Below are positions 47,718 through 57,833 of a stretch of 64,000 bases of DNA, in pieces. Each line of letters starts with the position of its first letter. Within the stretch, counting starts at the first letter, position 1. Source of the DNA: Ensifer oleiphilus (lineage in GTDB: Bacteria; Pseudomonadota; Alphaproteobacteria; Rhizobiales; Rhizobiaceae); assembly GCF_013371465.1 (NCBI RefSeq), contig NZ_JABWDU010000007.1:292446-356445 (forward strand), written 5' to 3'. The position numbers were made by a program, and so were the translations under genes. The notes beneath the pieces were generated by a model, which ran no database searches, was not told the origin of the DNA, and saw only the letters and a program-made list of their open reading frames with translations.

Positions 47718-49715
47718 CTAGGCTGGCCTGACGAGGCCGGCCGGGCGCTGCTCCAGACCCGCTGACACGCGATAGCTTTCGGCGGGCACAGGGCGGCCGA
47801 CGTGGAAGCCCTGGACATGGTCGATGCGGAATTCCCGCATCAGCGCCATTTGCTCCTCGGTTTCGACACCTTCCACCAGGATCTTGTGGCCGCGATTCCT
47901 GACCAGTCCGATGATATCCTTCAGCATCGCCTTGCCCTTTGGCGTGCTGCAATCGTGCAGGAACGAACGGTCGATCTTGACGGTATCGAAATCGATCAGC
48001 CGGAGCCAGGACAGGCCGGCAAAGCCGGTACCGAAATCGTCGAGCCAGATGCGGATGCCGAGCGTCTCGAGGTCGCTGATGCAGCGCAGCACGTCCGAGT
48101 GCATCTCCATCTCGAGACCTTCGGTAATTTCAAAGGCAAGCCGGCCGCCGGCAACGCCCGTTTCACCAAGAATAGCGGCAACGGATGTGGCGAACCCCGG
48201 GGTCTTCAGCTGGATAGGCGAGACATTGACGCTGACAACGGGCACGTGGTCGTGCGCCAGAAGCTCGCGGCAGACGGTGCGGATCGCCCAGCGGCCGAGA
48301 TCGATGATCGCGCCGGTGCGCTCGGCAATGGGGATGAAAAGGCTCGGGGGAACCGCAGTCCCATCCAGCATCCTCAGTCGCATCAGCGCTTCGACGGCCT
48401 CGACGCGCCCGGTCGTGACATTCTTGATCGGCTGGTAGACGAGGGAGACGAGATCTTCATTGGTTGCGATCTTCAAGAGCGCGGCAATGTTCTCGCTCTC
48501 GTCGCTGGTTTGCGGGTCGTTCGGGTCAAAGACCTTGGCGCAGTTGCGGCCGCTTGCCTTGGCCGCGTAAAGCGCCCGGTCGGCCTCGTGGATGATCCGT
48601 TCGAGCTTCGAACCCGTCTGATGTCTGGTGAATGCGGCACCGACGCTCACTGTGACAATGGACGTGCCGTCCCGGCGTTGTCCATGCACCAATGCCAGGC
48701 TCTGCACCGTACGGCAGATGGCGTCGGCGAGATCGGCTGTCTCTTCGCGTGTATTCACGCGCGCAAGGATGATGAATTCCTCGCCGCCGTATCGACCGAT
48801 GGATGCATCGAGCTGCCCGATCGAGTCCTTCAACGTGTTGGCCACGAGAATGAGGCAGCGGTCGCCTTCCTGGTGACCGTAGCAATCGTTGTATTTCTTG
48901 AAGAAGTCGACGTCGATCAGGATCGCGGCGAAACTGTCGCCGAACTTCTGCCAGTCGCTCCAGTATTCACGCAGTTTCTGATCGACCGCACGGCGATTGT
49001 CGAGCCCGGTCAGGGAATCGGTGTTGGAAAGCCTGAGCAGCGCCTTTCCGCGTTCGGTTGCCTCCCGCTGCTGGACCTTTGCCTCGAACGCGTTGAGGAA
49101 GACCTTGTAGCGTTCGCGGTTCAGCTTCCAGTTTACGTAGGAGGTGAACACGAAACAGGAGACATAGAAGGTGCCGAAGGCAAGCTGGTAATAGGGGTTC
49201 TGGGGCGAGAAGTAGATGAGGTCGATAAAGAACGCGCCGAGAATGATGCCCGACGAGATCACCGATAGGCGGAACTGAAAGATAAAGAACAGGTTCGCGC
49301 CCATCATGAAGATGGCGCCGAAGATCATGTAGTAGGACATGTTCTGCGTGTACGCGGTCGTCATCGCCGGTATCAGCCAGCCGAGATAGCCGAAGACAAG
49401 CGCGCCGGAGCAAGTTCTGTCCAACAAGTCCGTCTTGACGCTCAAGTGGATCTGGGTCTCCAGGACGGCAAGTGCGACCGCGCCGACCACGAAGCGCGAG
49501 GCGATCGTGTAGTGAGCGACGTCGGAGATGAGCAGAAAGTCGGTAATCGAAAACAGCAGATAGACCGCGACGGCGATCCACAGGCCCTTTCTCGTCGCTT
49601 CCCGGCGCGCCGTTTCGCCCTCCTGGCGATAAAGTAAGCGTAGCTCCGCCGGCAGCGGCCTGTGTGGCTGCTTATGCAAATCTATCTCAACGACGTCGGC
49701 CAAGGTTTGCTTCAT
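47718..49715 (-). CDS. Membrane GGDEF-EAL cyclic di-GMP enzyme
   Basis: The 665-residue protein has about five or six membrane helices (about 45-205), a GGDEF domain (about 235-400; DSLTGLDNRRAV, LIDVDFFKKYNDCYGHQEGD and active site RYGGEEF) and an EAL domain (about 420-655). The EAL domain keeps VEALMRLR, VSVNVSPIQL, WLDDFGTGFAGLSWL and VEGVETEEQM. Both halves look catalytically complete, so it could both make and degrade c-di-GMP. No RxxD inhibitory site precedes GGEEF. Confidence 0.9.
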   Translation of the reverse strand: MKQTLADVVEIDLHKQPHRPLPAELRLLYRQEGETARREATRKGLWIAVAVYLLFSITDFLLISDVAHYTIASRFVVGAVALAVLETQIHLSVKTDLLDRTCSGALVFGYLGWLIPAMTTAYTQNMSYYMIFGAIFMMGANLFFIFQFRLSVISSGIILGAFFIDLIYFSPQNPYYQLAFGTFYVSCFVFTSYVNWKLNRERYKVFLNAFEAKVQQREATERGKALLRLSNTDSLTGLDNRRAVDQKLREYWSDWQKFGDSFAAILIDVDFFKKYNDCYGHQEGDRCLILVANTLKDSIGQLDASIGRYGGEEFIILARVNTREETADLADAICRTVQSLALVHGQRRDGTSIVTVSVGAAFTRHQTGSKLERIIHEADRALYAAKASGRNCAKVFDPNDPQTSDESENIAALLKIATNEDLVSLVYQPIKNVTTGRVEAVEALMRLRMLDGTAVPPSLFIPIAERTGAIIDLGRWAIRTVCRELLAHDHVPVVSVNVSPIQLKTPGFATSVAAILGETGVAGGRLAFEITEGLEMEMHSDVLRCISDLETLGIRIWLDDFGTGFAGLSWLRLIDFDTVKIDRSFLHDCSTPKGKAMLKDIIGLVRNRGHKILVEGVETEEQMALMREFRIDHVQGFHVGRPVPAESYRVSAGLEQRPAGLVRPA

Positions 49716-50032
49716 GCACCGGTCCAGAGAGTTACGTCGCGCTCAACGGAAACATGCTCTCGCTTTTCCATCTCTGGGCGTTGCTTTGTACACTCTGTGC
49801 TTGCCATTCGATTGACACCACAACAAGGACGAGCAAGCCTCACCGACATCGTAGAAGACGCCCATTAAATTTTGATAAATTAGCCGAGACTGACGGCAGA
49901 CACATGGGTGTATCCGAATGGATACGGATCCGCCAGAATTTACCATATACTCTACAAAAACTTGCAATTCGAGAAGCAGTTCGCGCATTGTTACCCATAA
50001 CGTTAACAGATCATTAAACGGATGGGTTTTGC
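49716..50032. other. AT-rich divergent promoter region
   Basis: The 317 bp between the GGDEF-EAL gene and the PhcB-like gene contain no gene. The right half (about 49865-50030) is clearly AT-richer than the surroundings. It carries the inverted repeat GTATCC-gaat-GGATAC (49910-49925), a possible regulator site. No clear promoter hexamer pair was assigned. Confidence 0.55.
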
Positions 50033-51076
50033 GTGAGCCAGCTTCAAATCGTATTCGATGGCGAAAGTCTTATTACTCCCCAGTCAATCGCAACCGAGTT
50101 CACTTCGTCAAGAAGTGAGTTTTATGATGAGCAGTTTGCAACAGGAAAAGCGGAACTCGCCCTGATTCTCCAAATTGCACAGCAGCAATTTGCCCAGGAA
50201 CTGGACCCCAAGAAGATAATACATCGATTGGCGGGGGCACTTCACGAGACGCGAGCGAAGTTTCATCCCAGTGTTTGGCAGGAACTCATTCCGATCGCAC
50301 AGAATCATCCAGTGTCGGAATTCTTTCTCCAGGACCCTTTTACCCGGTGGTCCTTCGAAAAACCGCGAGGTTACTCTGGCGACGCCCAGTTGCTCGACTT
50401 CATCTACGGTCACCCGAGCGTCGCCGGCGAGATCGCCAAGGCATCGCCGGTGGGCAAGGCGCTCTATGACTACACCAAAGACGCCTCATCGTCGGTTGCG
50501 GTGCGGGAACGACGGGATCTGCTGACCCAGCACGTCGATCAGATCGCAGCCGCGCGGGGCGCAGAGGCTGAAGTCCTGACGATTGCCGCCGGCCATCTGC
50601 GCGAGGCGAACCGTTCCGTTGCCCTGAAGGAAGGGCGCATCAAGCGCTGGGTCGCGCTCGACCAGGACCCGCTCAGCGTCGGATCGATCACCAGGGACTT
50701 CCGGGGAACGAGCGTCGAGGCGATCGACGGCTCCGTCCGCGGAATCCTCACACGTGCGCACAAGCTTGGCAAATTCGACTTCGTCTATGCGGCAGGGCTT
50801 TATGACTATCTCCCTCACAACGTCGCGGTGAAGCTCACCCGCCGCTGCTTGCAGATGCTGAAGCCCAACGGCGTCTTTCTCTTCGCAAACTTCGCAACCG
50901 ATATCGGCGTCGACGGCTACATGGAGACATTCATGAACTGGGCGCTGCTGCTTCGTTCGCAATCCGATATGTGGCGCATCGTCAACGAAAGCGTCGATGG
51001 CTCAAGCTTCGAAACGCATGTGACGTTCGGGGAAAACCGCAACGTGGTCTATGCAACGGTGCAGAAGCGCGCCTGA
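50033..51076 (+). CDS. SAM-dependent methyltransferase, PhcB-like (3-hydroxy fatty acid methyl ester type)
   Basis: The 347-residue protein has an unassigned helical N-terminal region (1-95), then KPRGYSGDAQLLDFIYG (about 104-120), a block recalled from proteins annotated as 3-hydroxypalmitic acid methyl ester synthases. A Rossmann methyltransferase core follows, with VLTIAAGHLREANR (motif I region), WVALDQDPLSVG, FDFVYAAGLYDYL and KPNGVFLFANF. It would methylate a fatty acid or similar acceptor with SAM. The first 100 or so codons are AT-richer than the rest. A terminator follows 20 bp after the stop, so it is monocistronic. Confidence 0.68.
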   Translation: MSQLQIVFDGESLITPQSIATEFTSSRSEFYDEQFATGKAELALILQIAQQQFAQELDPKKIIHRLAGALHETRAKFHPSVWQELIPIAQNHPVSEFFLQDPFTRWSFEKPRGYSGDAQLLDFIYGHPSVAGEIAKASPVGKALYDYTKDASSSVAVRERRDLLTQHVDQIAAARGAEAEVLTIAAGHLREANRSVALKEGRIKRWVALDQDPLSVGSITRDFRGTSVEAIDGSVRGILTRAHKLGKFDFVYAAGLYDYLPHNVAVKLTRRCLQMLKPNGVFLFANFATDIGVDGYMETFMNWALLLRSQSDMWRIVNESVDGSSFETHVTFGENRNVVYATVQKRA

Positions 51077-51096
51077 TTGCGATGGATGCACGGAAC

Positions 51097-51130
51097 AACG
51101 GCGCGCGCCACTGTTGGCGCGCGCCGTTTT
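51097..51130 (+). terminator. Rho-independent terminator of the PhcB-like gene
   Basis: Arms AACGGCGCGCGCCA (51097-51110) and TGGCGCGCGCCGTT (51115-51128) are perfect complements with a ctgt loop, ending in TTTT. Confidence 0.88.
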
Positions 51131-51534
51131 CATGCGGCATTTGCGGCGGTGTCGCTGCCGCGTACCGTTTGACATCCCGGTCGGCGTCTGTCGCCGATAG
51201 CTCGGTTTGCGTGCAACGCGGTCCCGCTCAAGTTTTCCATGGGAACTTGCCTAACTGCGCGGTCCCGCCTCGGCGTGGTCAACAGATCGACCCGGAACCG
51301 TTATGCAATTATTTCATAGCGCCTGAAATTCTATGCATTGGCGAGCCGCTTTCCTTTTCTCTAGCATCCCCAACTGCACAACTTGTGGCCGATCAGTGCA
51401 CGCACCGTAACGGATATCCATCCAGTTTAGGCGCGCAACTGGTGCGGGCGGGAGACACGATTTGTGCCGAGAGCCCGGTTTGTGACCAAACCTGGCCTTG
51501 CATTGCAGTGACGGCCGAAGGAGAGGAGCCTTAG
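51131..51534. other. 404-bp region upstream of the amidohydrolase operon
   Basis: No gene with family resemblance is seen. A TTGACA hexamer occurs at 51169-51174, without a good -10 at normal spacing (GATAGC at 51196 is 21 bp away). AAGGAGAGGAGCC immediately precedes the amidohydrolase ATG. Confidence 0.45.
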
Positions 51535-53172
51535 ATGCCAGCGGGACAATGTTTTCATGCCGACAGGATCGTGCACAACGGTGTGATCTGGTGCGGGCTG
51601 GCGGAGGGCGTCGTAGAGGCCCTGGCGATCTGGCAGGGCAAGATCCTGGCAACCGGCACCCGTCAGGATATGGAAGCCTATCGCGGCGAGCGGACCGAGT
51701 TGCTCGACCTTCAGGGACAATTCGCGACCCCTGGTCTCAACGACGCGCATCTGCACCTGATTTCTGTCGGTCTGACGTTGAACTGGGTCGATGCGACGCC
51801 GCAGGCAGCCCCCACGCTCGCAAGTCTTTTGGCGGCAATCAAGCAGCAGGCCGAAAGCACGCCGCCCGGCACCTGGATCCGGGCGCGCGGCTATGACCAG
51901 ACCAAGCTCGACACCGGCCGTCACCCGCTTCGCGCCGAACTCGATGCTGTCGCGCCGAACCATCCGGTCATGGTGGTGCGCGCTTGCGGCCATGTGTCGA
52001 TCTTTAATTCGGAAGCATTCCGCCTTGCCGGCGTCGACGAAACCACGGCGGTGCCGGAAGGCGGGCTGATCGAGCAGGCCTCCGGCGCATTGACGGGCCT
52101 GGTCGCGGAAAATGCCCAAGGGCTGGTTCGCGCCGCGATCCCGAAAGCCTCGACCGACGAGATGATCGATGCGATCGAAAGCGGCGGCAATCTGCTTCTG
52201 TCCTACGGCATCACCAGCATCATGGATGCCGCGGTTGGGCAGGTCGCAGGCTTCGACGAAATCAAGGCCTACAATCTGGCGAAGCTCAACAACAGGCTGC
52301 CGGTGCGCACGTGGCTCGTGCTTCTGGGCGATCCCAAGGTCTCGATCGTGCCGCAGAGCTACGAGGCCGGTCTCGTATCCGGTGTCGGCGACGACATGCT
52401 GAAAGTCGGCGCCGTCAAGATCTTCCTCGATGGCTCGGCCGGCGGTCGCACCGCCTGGATGAGCAGCCCCTATCTCGGAAACGACAACAACACCGGCGTG
52501 CAGATCCTTTCCGATGCGGAACTTGAGGCGATGGTGCTCGACGCCCATTCGAAGGGCTACCAGCTGGCCTGCCACGCCATTGGCGACGCGGCGATCGATC
52601 AGTTGATCACGGCTTATGAAAAGGCGCTCGACGCGATGCCGGATGCGGATCGCCGTCACCGGATCGAGCATTGCGGTTTTTCGACCGACGCCCAGCATCA
52701 GCGCATGGTCAAGGCGGGTATCTATCCCTGTCCGCAGCAAGTGTTCATCTATGATTTCGGCGACGCATACGTCTCCGTGCTCGGCGAGGAGCGGGCGCTG
52801 TCGAGCTATCCCTTGAAGACCTGGAACGAATTGGGGCTGAAGCCTGCAACCGGCAGCGATGCGCCTGTCTGTCACCCCAATCCGTTCCCCAACATCTACA
52901 GCATGCTGACGCGCAAGACTGCCAAGGGCACGGTGATGGATGCGCGCGAATGCGTCACCATCGAGGAGGCGCTACAGGTCTACACCGAGTACGGCGCGTT
53001 CTCGCAGAAACTCGAAACGGTCAAGGGACGGCTAGTCCCGGGACAGCTTGCCGATATCGCGGTTTTCTCCAGGAACATGCTGACGGCGAGCCCCGAAGAC
53101 ATCCTCAACGACACGCACTGCACCCTGGCGATCCGGGGCGGCGAAGTGGTCTTCGAGCGACTGAACGCCTGA
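51535..53172 (+). CDS. YtcJ-like metal-dependent amidohydrolase
   Basis: This is a 545-residue amidohydrolase (Amidohydro_3 type). The metal ligands appear in PGLNDAHLHLIS (H-x-H), VGAVKIFLDGSAGG (Lys), QLACHAIGDAAID, RIEHCGF and ATGSDAPVCHP (Asp). N- and C-terminal segments form the composite beta domain (RIVHNGVIW, GQLADIAVFSRNM). It is cytoplasmic and would hydrolyse an amide or N-acyl bond. The coupled oligopeptide-type ABC genes suggest it acts on the imported compound. Confidence 0.87.
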   Translation: MPAGQCFHADRIVHNGVIWCGLAEGVVEALAIWQGKILATGTRQDMEAYRGERTELLDLQGQFATPGLNDAHLHLISVGLTLNWVDATPQAAPTLASLLAAIKQQAESTPPGTWIRARGYDQTKLDTGRHPLRAELDAVAPNHPVMVVRACGHVSIFNSEAFRLAGVDETTAVPEGGLIEQASGALTGLVAENAQGLVRAAIPKASTDEMIDAIESGGNLLLSYGITSIMDAAVGQVAGFDEIKAYNLAKLNNRLPVRTWLVLLGDPKVSIVPQSYEAGLVSGVGDDMLKVGAVKIFLDGSAGGRTAWMSSPYLGNDNNTGVQILSDAELEAMVLDAHSKGYQLACHAIGDAAIDQLITAYEKALDAMPDADRRHRIEHCGFSTDAQHQRMVKAGIYPCPQQVFIYDFGDAYVSVLGEERALSSYPLKTWNELGLKPATGSDAPVCHPNPFPNIYSMLTRKTAKGTVMDARECVTIEEALQVYTEYGAFSQKLETVKGRLVPGQLADIAVFSRNMLTASPEDILNDTHCTLAIRGGEVVFERLNA

Positions 53173-53290
53173 CAATGGCGGACCGGGCCGCAGTGTGCGG
53201 CTCCATGCATCTCAGCCGATCCGGGAGGTCGGGTGAGATCGCGATCTTGTGCATCCATGAGCAGAACAACACGTGGGGAGAAATACGGGA

Positions 53291-54892
53291 ATGATGAAGA
53301 AAATAGCTTTGCTTTCGACACTGACGGCAGCGTTGCTGGCCGGTGTGGCGTCTGTCCATGCGGCCGATGCGCCGCGTGCCGGCGGAACGGTCAACTTCGT
53401 GGCGCCCTATGGGGACAGCTTCTCGACGCTCGACATCCAGGCGTCGCCACAGACCCAGGACGAGTTTTATGCCAAGGCGATCCACCGCACGCTTTATGAC
53501 TGGGACGCGGACAAGAACGTGCCGGTGCTGGCGCTTGCAACCGACGTCGATATCTCGGCCGACAAGCTGGTCTATACCTACAAGCTGCGCCAGGACGCTT
53601 TCTTCCACAACGGAAAGCAGATGACGGCCGATGACATCATCGCGAGCTTCACCCGCATGGCAGACCCGGCCAAAGCCTATCCGCCCTCGCGCTATATCGC
53701 CAACATCAAGGGCGGTGCCGACTATATGGCAGGTAAAGCTGAAGCAATTTCCGGACTGAAGAAGATGGACGACTTCACGCTGGAAGTGACGCTGACCGAC
53801 CCGGTCGACCCGGCCTTCCTGTTCATGCGCAACAACACGGCAATCTACCCGGCAGGCGAAGCCGACAAGGAAGGTTTCGCGAGTCATCCGATCGGCCTTG
53901 GTCCCTACAAGTTCGCCGAATATGTGCCCGGCTCGCGGCTGACGGTCGAGAAGTGGGAGAAGTACTATGAGAAGGACAAGCCCTACGCCGACAAGATCAA
54001 CATCCTGATCATGGGCGACGCCTCGGCGCGCGACGTTGCCTTTCGCAACAAGGAGATCGACGTCTCCGTCCTCGGGCCGTCGCAATACGTCGCCTACCAG
54101 GCGGATCCGGAACTGGCCAAGGGGCTGCTCGAAGTCGCCGAAGTCTATACGCGCTATGTCGGCTTCAACCTCGACTTCGAACCGTTCAAGGACAAGCGCG
54201 TGCGCCAGGCTTTTAACCATGCCATCAACACCGAGCTGATCATCAAGCGGCTGGCGAAAGACAAGGCTTATCGCGCGAGCGGCTGGCTGCCGACTTCGTC
54301 GCCCGCCTATGACAAGGACGCCCAGCCCTATGCCTACGATCCGGAGAAGGCCAAGGCCCTCTTGGCCGAGGCCGGTTATGCCGATGGCTTCGACGTCGAG
54401 CTCACCGCGACGCAGAACGAAAGCTGGGGCCTGACGATCGTCGAGGCGATCATTCCGATGCTGGAAAAAGTCGGCATCCGTGTGAAGGCGAAGCCGGTCG
54501 AGGCGTCGGTGCTGTCCGAAGTCGTTCCGGCTGGCGATTTCCAGTCGTTCATGTGGTCGTCGGAAAGCGGCCCCGATGCCTTGACAGCGATGCAGTGCTT
54601 CTACTCGAAGACCTCGCAGGCGGCGTGCAACTACCAGAAGTTCGCAAATGCCGACTTCGACAAGCTGTTCGAGGCCGCCAAGGTGGCCAAGACGCCGGAA
54701 GAAAAGAACGACCTGCTGCGCAAGGCCAACAACCTTGTCCAGGAGGAAGCTCCGGTCTGGTTCTTCAACTACAACAAGGCTGTCATGGCCTACCAGCCCT
54801 GGCTGCACGGCCTGCAGCCGAACTCGGCCGAGTTGGCGATCCAGTCCTATGAAAAGCTCTGGGTGGACGAAACCGTTCCAGCTGGCCGTTGA
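53291..54892 (+). CDS. Peptide-type ABC transporter substrate-binding protein (family 5)
   Basis: The 533-residue protein starts MMKKIALLSTLTAALLAGVA (signal peptide to about residue 26, ending VHAA). The family 5 binding fold follows: TVNFVAPYGDSFSTLDIQAS, RTLYDWDADKNVPVLALATD, LRQDAFFHNGKQMTADDIIA and RQAFNHAINTELIIKRLAKD. It binds a peptide or peptide-like ligand in the periplasm. It follows the amidohydrolase by 118 bp. A strong hairpin follows it, probably raising its level relative to the membrane parts. Confidence 0.9.
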   Translation: MMKKIALLSTLTAALLAGVASVHAADAPRAGGTVNFVAPYGDSFSTLDIQASPQTQDEFYAKAIHRTLYDWDADKNVPVLALATDVDISADKLVYTYKLRQDAFFHNGKQMTADDIIASFTRMADPAKAYPPSRYIANIKGGADYMAGKAEAISGLKKMDDFTLEVTLTDPVDPAFLFMRNNTAIYPAGEADKEGFASHPIGLGPYKFAEYVPGSRLTVEKWEKYYEKDKPYADKINILIMGDASARDVAFRNKEIDVSVLGPSQYVAYQADPELAKGLLEVAEVYTRYVGFNLDFEPFKDKRVRQAFNHAINTELIIKRLAKDKAYRASGWLPTSSPAYDKDAQPYAYDPEKAKALLAEAGYADGFDVELTATQNESWGLTIVEAIIPMLEKVGIRVKAKPVEASVLSEVVPAGDFQSFMWSSESGPDALTAMQCFYSKTSQAACNYQKFANADFDKLFEAAKVAKTPEEKNDLLRKANNLVQEEAPVWFFNYNKAVMAYQPWLHGLQPNSAELAIQSYEKLWVDETVPAGR

Positions 54893-54898
54893 TCGCCG

Positions 54899-54930
54899 AA
54901 CCCCGATATCGCCGAGGCGATATCGGGGTT
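54899..54930 (+). terminator. Strong hairpin after the binding protein gene
   Basis: Reverse-complementary arms AACCCCGATATCGC (54899-54912) and GCGATATCGGGGTT (54917-54930) begin 7 bp after the stop. The tail cctttcg is T-poor, so this may be a partial terminator or mRNA stabiliser between the binding protein and permease genes. Confidence 0.7.
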
Positions 54931-55094
54931 CCTTTCGCCGATATCTGGCCCGCGTCACGGCCGATAACGTAAGCCTTTTCTTGCGGTCTGACATTTGCGG
55001 GGATGATCCGGCGGCAGGACCGCTAATGGTTGGCATCGCGCCTGAGAACGATCGCCTGCGCATCTCTGGATGGGCGGGGCGAGGGGGGAAATGA

Positions 55095-56030
55095 ATGCTT
55101 CAGTTCGTCGTGCGCCGCATCCTGCAGGTGATCCCGACAATCATCGCGATATCGCTGCTGATCTTCGTGATCTTCAGCGTCGTGCCGGGCAGCATCGCCA
55201 CCAGCCTGACAGCCAATGGCAAGGGCGGCGGCGACCCGAAGATCGTCGAGAAGATGACGCGCGAGTTCGGTCTGGACCAGCCGCTTTACGTCCGGTTCGG
55301 ATCCTATCTGTCCGATCTTGCGCGGTTCGATCTCGGAACGTCGTTCCGCAGCCGCCAGCCGGTCGCGCATCTGATCGGCGAGCGCATGTGGCCGACCTTG
55401 AAGCTCGCCTTCGCGGCGATGGCGATCGCCATGTTCGTCGGCGTGCCGCTCGGCTTCATTGCCGCCTTGAGGCCGGGCAGCATCATCGACACGCTGACGA
55501 TGATCGGCGCGATCTCTGGCCTCTCCCTGCCGCAATTCTGGCTGGGTTTGCTCGGCATGTATCTGTTTGCGCTGACACTCGGCTGGTTGCCGAGCTTCGG
55601 TTACGGCGACGGCGGGCCGGCGAACCTCATCCTGCCGGCGCTGACGCTCGGCGTTGCGCCGATGGCGCTTCTGGCACGCACGACGCGCGCAGCCGTCCTC
55701 GATGTGATGAGCGCCGATTTCATCCGCACGGCCCGCGCAAAGGGCATGAACGGCTTTCGCCTCGTCACCTGGCATGTCGTTCGCAACGTGCTGGTGCTGA
55801 TCATCACGACGATCGGCCTGCAGTTCGGCTCGATGATGGGCCAGGCTGTCGTGGTCGAGAAGCTGTTTTCCTGGCCGGGCCTCGGCTCGCTGCTGGTCGA
55901 TAGTGTCAGCCTGCGCGACATCCCGGTGGTTCAGGGCGCGATCCTCGTCATCGTTCTCTGGTTCCTGCTGATCAACACAATCGTCGATATTCTCTACGCG
56001 GTCATCGATCCGCGCATCAGCCACGGATAG
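55095..56030 (+). CDS. Dipeptide/oligopeptide-type ABC permease (DppB-like)
   Basis: The 311-residue permease has the DppB N-terminus (MLQFVVRRILQVIPTIIAIS), the LDQPLYVRFGSYLSDL segment and an EAA loop DFIRTARAKGMNGFRLVTWH near residue 215. About six membrane helices are visible. It ends 4 bp before dppC-like, in a compact operon. Confidence 0.9.
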   Translation: MLQFVVRRILQVIPTIIAISLLIFVIFSVVPGSIATSLTANGKGGGDPKIVEKMTREFGLDQPLYVRFGSYLSDLARFDLGTSFRSRQPVAHLIGERMWPTLKLAFAAMAIAMFVGVPLGFIAALRPGSIIDTLTMIGAISGLSLPQFWLGLLGMYLFALTLGWLPSFGYGDGGPANLILPALTLGVAPMALLARTTRAAVLDVMSADFIRTARAKGMNGFRLVTWHVVRNVLVLIITTIGLQFGSMMGQAVVVEKLFSWPGLGSLLVDSVSLRDIPVVQGAILVIVLWFLLINTIVDILYAVIDPRISHG

Positions 56031-56034
56031 ATCC

Positions 56035-56856
56035 ATGAGACTTAGGCTCAATCTCCTCATCGGTGGCGTGCTGTGCATCGCCATCATCTCGATGGCGCTG
56101 CTGGCACCGCTGATCGCGCCGACGGACCCGGTGCTCGACGCCGACCTGATGAATGCGGAACTTCCGCCGGACGCACAGTTCTGGTTCGGCACCGACGCGC
56201 AAGGGCGCGACGTCTTGAGCCGCATCCTCTACGGCGCTCGCATCTCGCTTGCCGTCGGCATTGGCTCGCAGGTGATCAACACGCTGATCGGTCTGGCGCT
56301 CGGCATTTCGGCCGGCTATTTCGGCGGCTGGTGGGACGATTTCGTCACCGGGCTCACCAACCTCATGCTGGCGATCCCGAGCCTGATCTTCGCGCTTGCC
56401 ATCATGGCGATCCTCGGCCCCGGCCTTTCCAGCCTGCTGATCGCACTGGGCCTCACCAACTGGTCATGGACCTGTCGAATCGCGCGAAGTTCGGCGCTGT
56501 CCCTGAAGAAGCAGGGTTATGTCCAGGCGGCAAAGACGCTCGGCTATGGAGACATCCGCATCATGATCACGCAGATCCTGCCCAACATGATCGGCCCGAT
56601 CCTGGTGATCGGAACGCTCGGCATGGGCGATGCGATCCTTGCGGAAGCCGCACTCTCCTATCTCGGCCTCGGCATCAAGCCGCCGTTCCCGAGCTGGGGC
56701 AACATGCTGACGGATGCGCGCGAACTCATCGTCATTGCCCCCTGGGCGGCGATCTTCCCGGGGCTGGCGATCTTTGTCACGGTCCTCGGGCTCAATCTCT
56801 TCGGCGACGGCCTGCGCGATTGGCTCGACCCGCATATGAGGGCGCGTCAGCTATGA
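56035..56856 (+). CDS. Dipeptide/oligopeptide-type ABC permease (DppC-like)
   Basis: The 273-residue permease has the DppC hallmark WFGTDAQGRDVLSRILYGAR near residue 45, the EAA-region sequence KKQGYVQAAKTLGYGDIRIM, and PPFPSWGNMLTDARE near the end. Its stop overlaps the start of the next ATPase gene (ATGA). Confidence 0.9.
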   Translation: MRLRLNLLIGGVLCIAIISMALLAPLIAPTDPVLDADLMNAELPPDAQFWFGTDAQGRDVLSRILYGARISLAVGIGSQVINTLIGLALGISAGYFGGWWDDFVTGLTNLMLAIPSLIFALAIMAILGPGLSSLLIALGLTNWSWTCRIARSSALSLKKQGYVQAAKTLGYGDIRIMITQILPNMIGPILVIGTLGMGDAILAEAALSYLGLGIKPPFPSWGNMLTDARELIVIAPWAAIFPGLAIFVTVLGLNLFGDGLRDWLDPHMRARQL

Positions 56857-57833
56857 CGGACAATTTGCTTGAAGTCAGGGATCTGCGCCTCGATATCGTA
56901 TCGGGCAAAGTCAGCCACAACGTCGTCGACAACGTGTCGTTCTCGATCGGACGCGGCGAAGCCTATGGGCTGGTTGGTGAATCGGGCTGCGGCAAGAGCA
57001 TCACCGCTCTTTCGATCATCGGCCTGTTGCGCAAACCGCTCGCCGTGACCGGCGGCGCGTTGAATTTCAACGGCCGCGATCTGAGGGGGCTTTCGAAGCG
57101 CGAGCTGCGGCGACTTCGGGGCGAGAAGATCGCCATGATCTTCCAGGAGCCGATGACCGCGCTCAATCCCTTGTCGCCGGTCGGGCGACAGATCGCCGAA
57201 ATGTTTGTGCTTCACAAGGGCGCGACCTGGAAGGAGGCCGAAAAACTGGCGATCGAGGCGCTTGGCAACGTCCAGGTCCCGGCGCCTGAGGAGCGGGTGA
57301 AGGCCTATCCGCACCAGATGTCCGGCGGCATGCGGCAGCGCGTGATGATCGCCATTGCGCTCGCCTGTAACCCGGACCTGTTGATCGCCGACGAACCGAC
57401 GACTGCGCTCGACGTCACGGTCCAGGCCGAGATCCTGAAACTGGTCAAGGAGCTTTGCGCCGCGCGTGGCACATCCGTCCTGATGATCAGCCACGATCTG
57501 GGCGTGATCGCCAACATGTGCAACAGGGTCGGCATCATGTATGCCGGGCGGCTGGTGGAAGAGCGGCCGGTCGCCGACCTGTTCCTCCATCCGGCCCACC
57601 CCTATACCGACGGCCTGCTCAAATCGTTGCCGCATCTCGGCTCGCGCCGGCTGGAAGGACGTAAGCGTCTGCAGGAGATCGAAGGCACCGTTCCCTCGAT
57701 TGCCAGCTTTCCGCCCGGCTGTCGCTTTCAGCCGCGGTGCCACAGGGCGACGTCTGTCTGTTCCGCCGAAATCCCACCGCCATCTGCCCTTAATCATGAT
57801 GGCTTCGTGAAGTGTTTCAACCATGAGCAATAA
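56853..57833 (+). CDS. Peptide-type ABC ATPase (DppD-like)
   Basis: The 326-residue ATPase has Walker [14 protein letters not shown], signature [15 protein letters not shown] and Walker [14 protein letters not shown]. The C-terminal oligopeptide-transporter extension has a cysteine-containing block ([17 protein letters not shown]) that often binds a metal cluster. It overlaps its neighbours by 4 and 11 bp. Confidence 0.9.
   Translation: MTDNLLEVRDLRLDIVSGKVSHNVVDNVSFSIGRGEAYGLVGESGCGKSITALSIIGLLRKPLAVTGGALNFNGRDLRGLSKRELRRLRGEKIAMIFQEPMTALNPLSPVGRQIAEMFVLHKGATWKEAEKLAIEALGNVQVPAPEERVKAYPHQMSGGMRQRVMIAIALACNPDLLIADEPTTALDVTVQAEILKLVKELCAARGTSVLMISHDLGVIANMCNRVGIMYAGRLVEERPVADLFLHPAHPYTDGLLKSLPHLGSRRLEGRKRLQEIEGTVPSIASFPPGCRFQPRCHRATSVCSAEIPPPSALNHDGFVKCFNHEQ

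Noticed and set aside
50971..51534. A 187-codon plus-strand frame between the PhcB-like and amidohydrolase genes
   Set aside because: It begins inside the PhcB-like gene and runs across a perfect terminator hairpin, so it is not a plausible gene.
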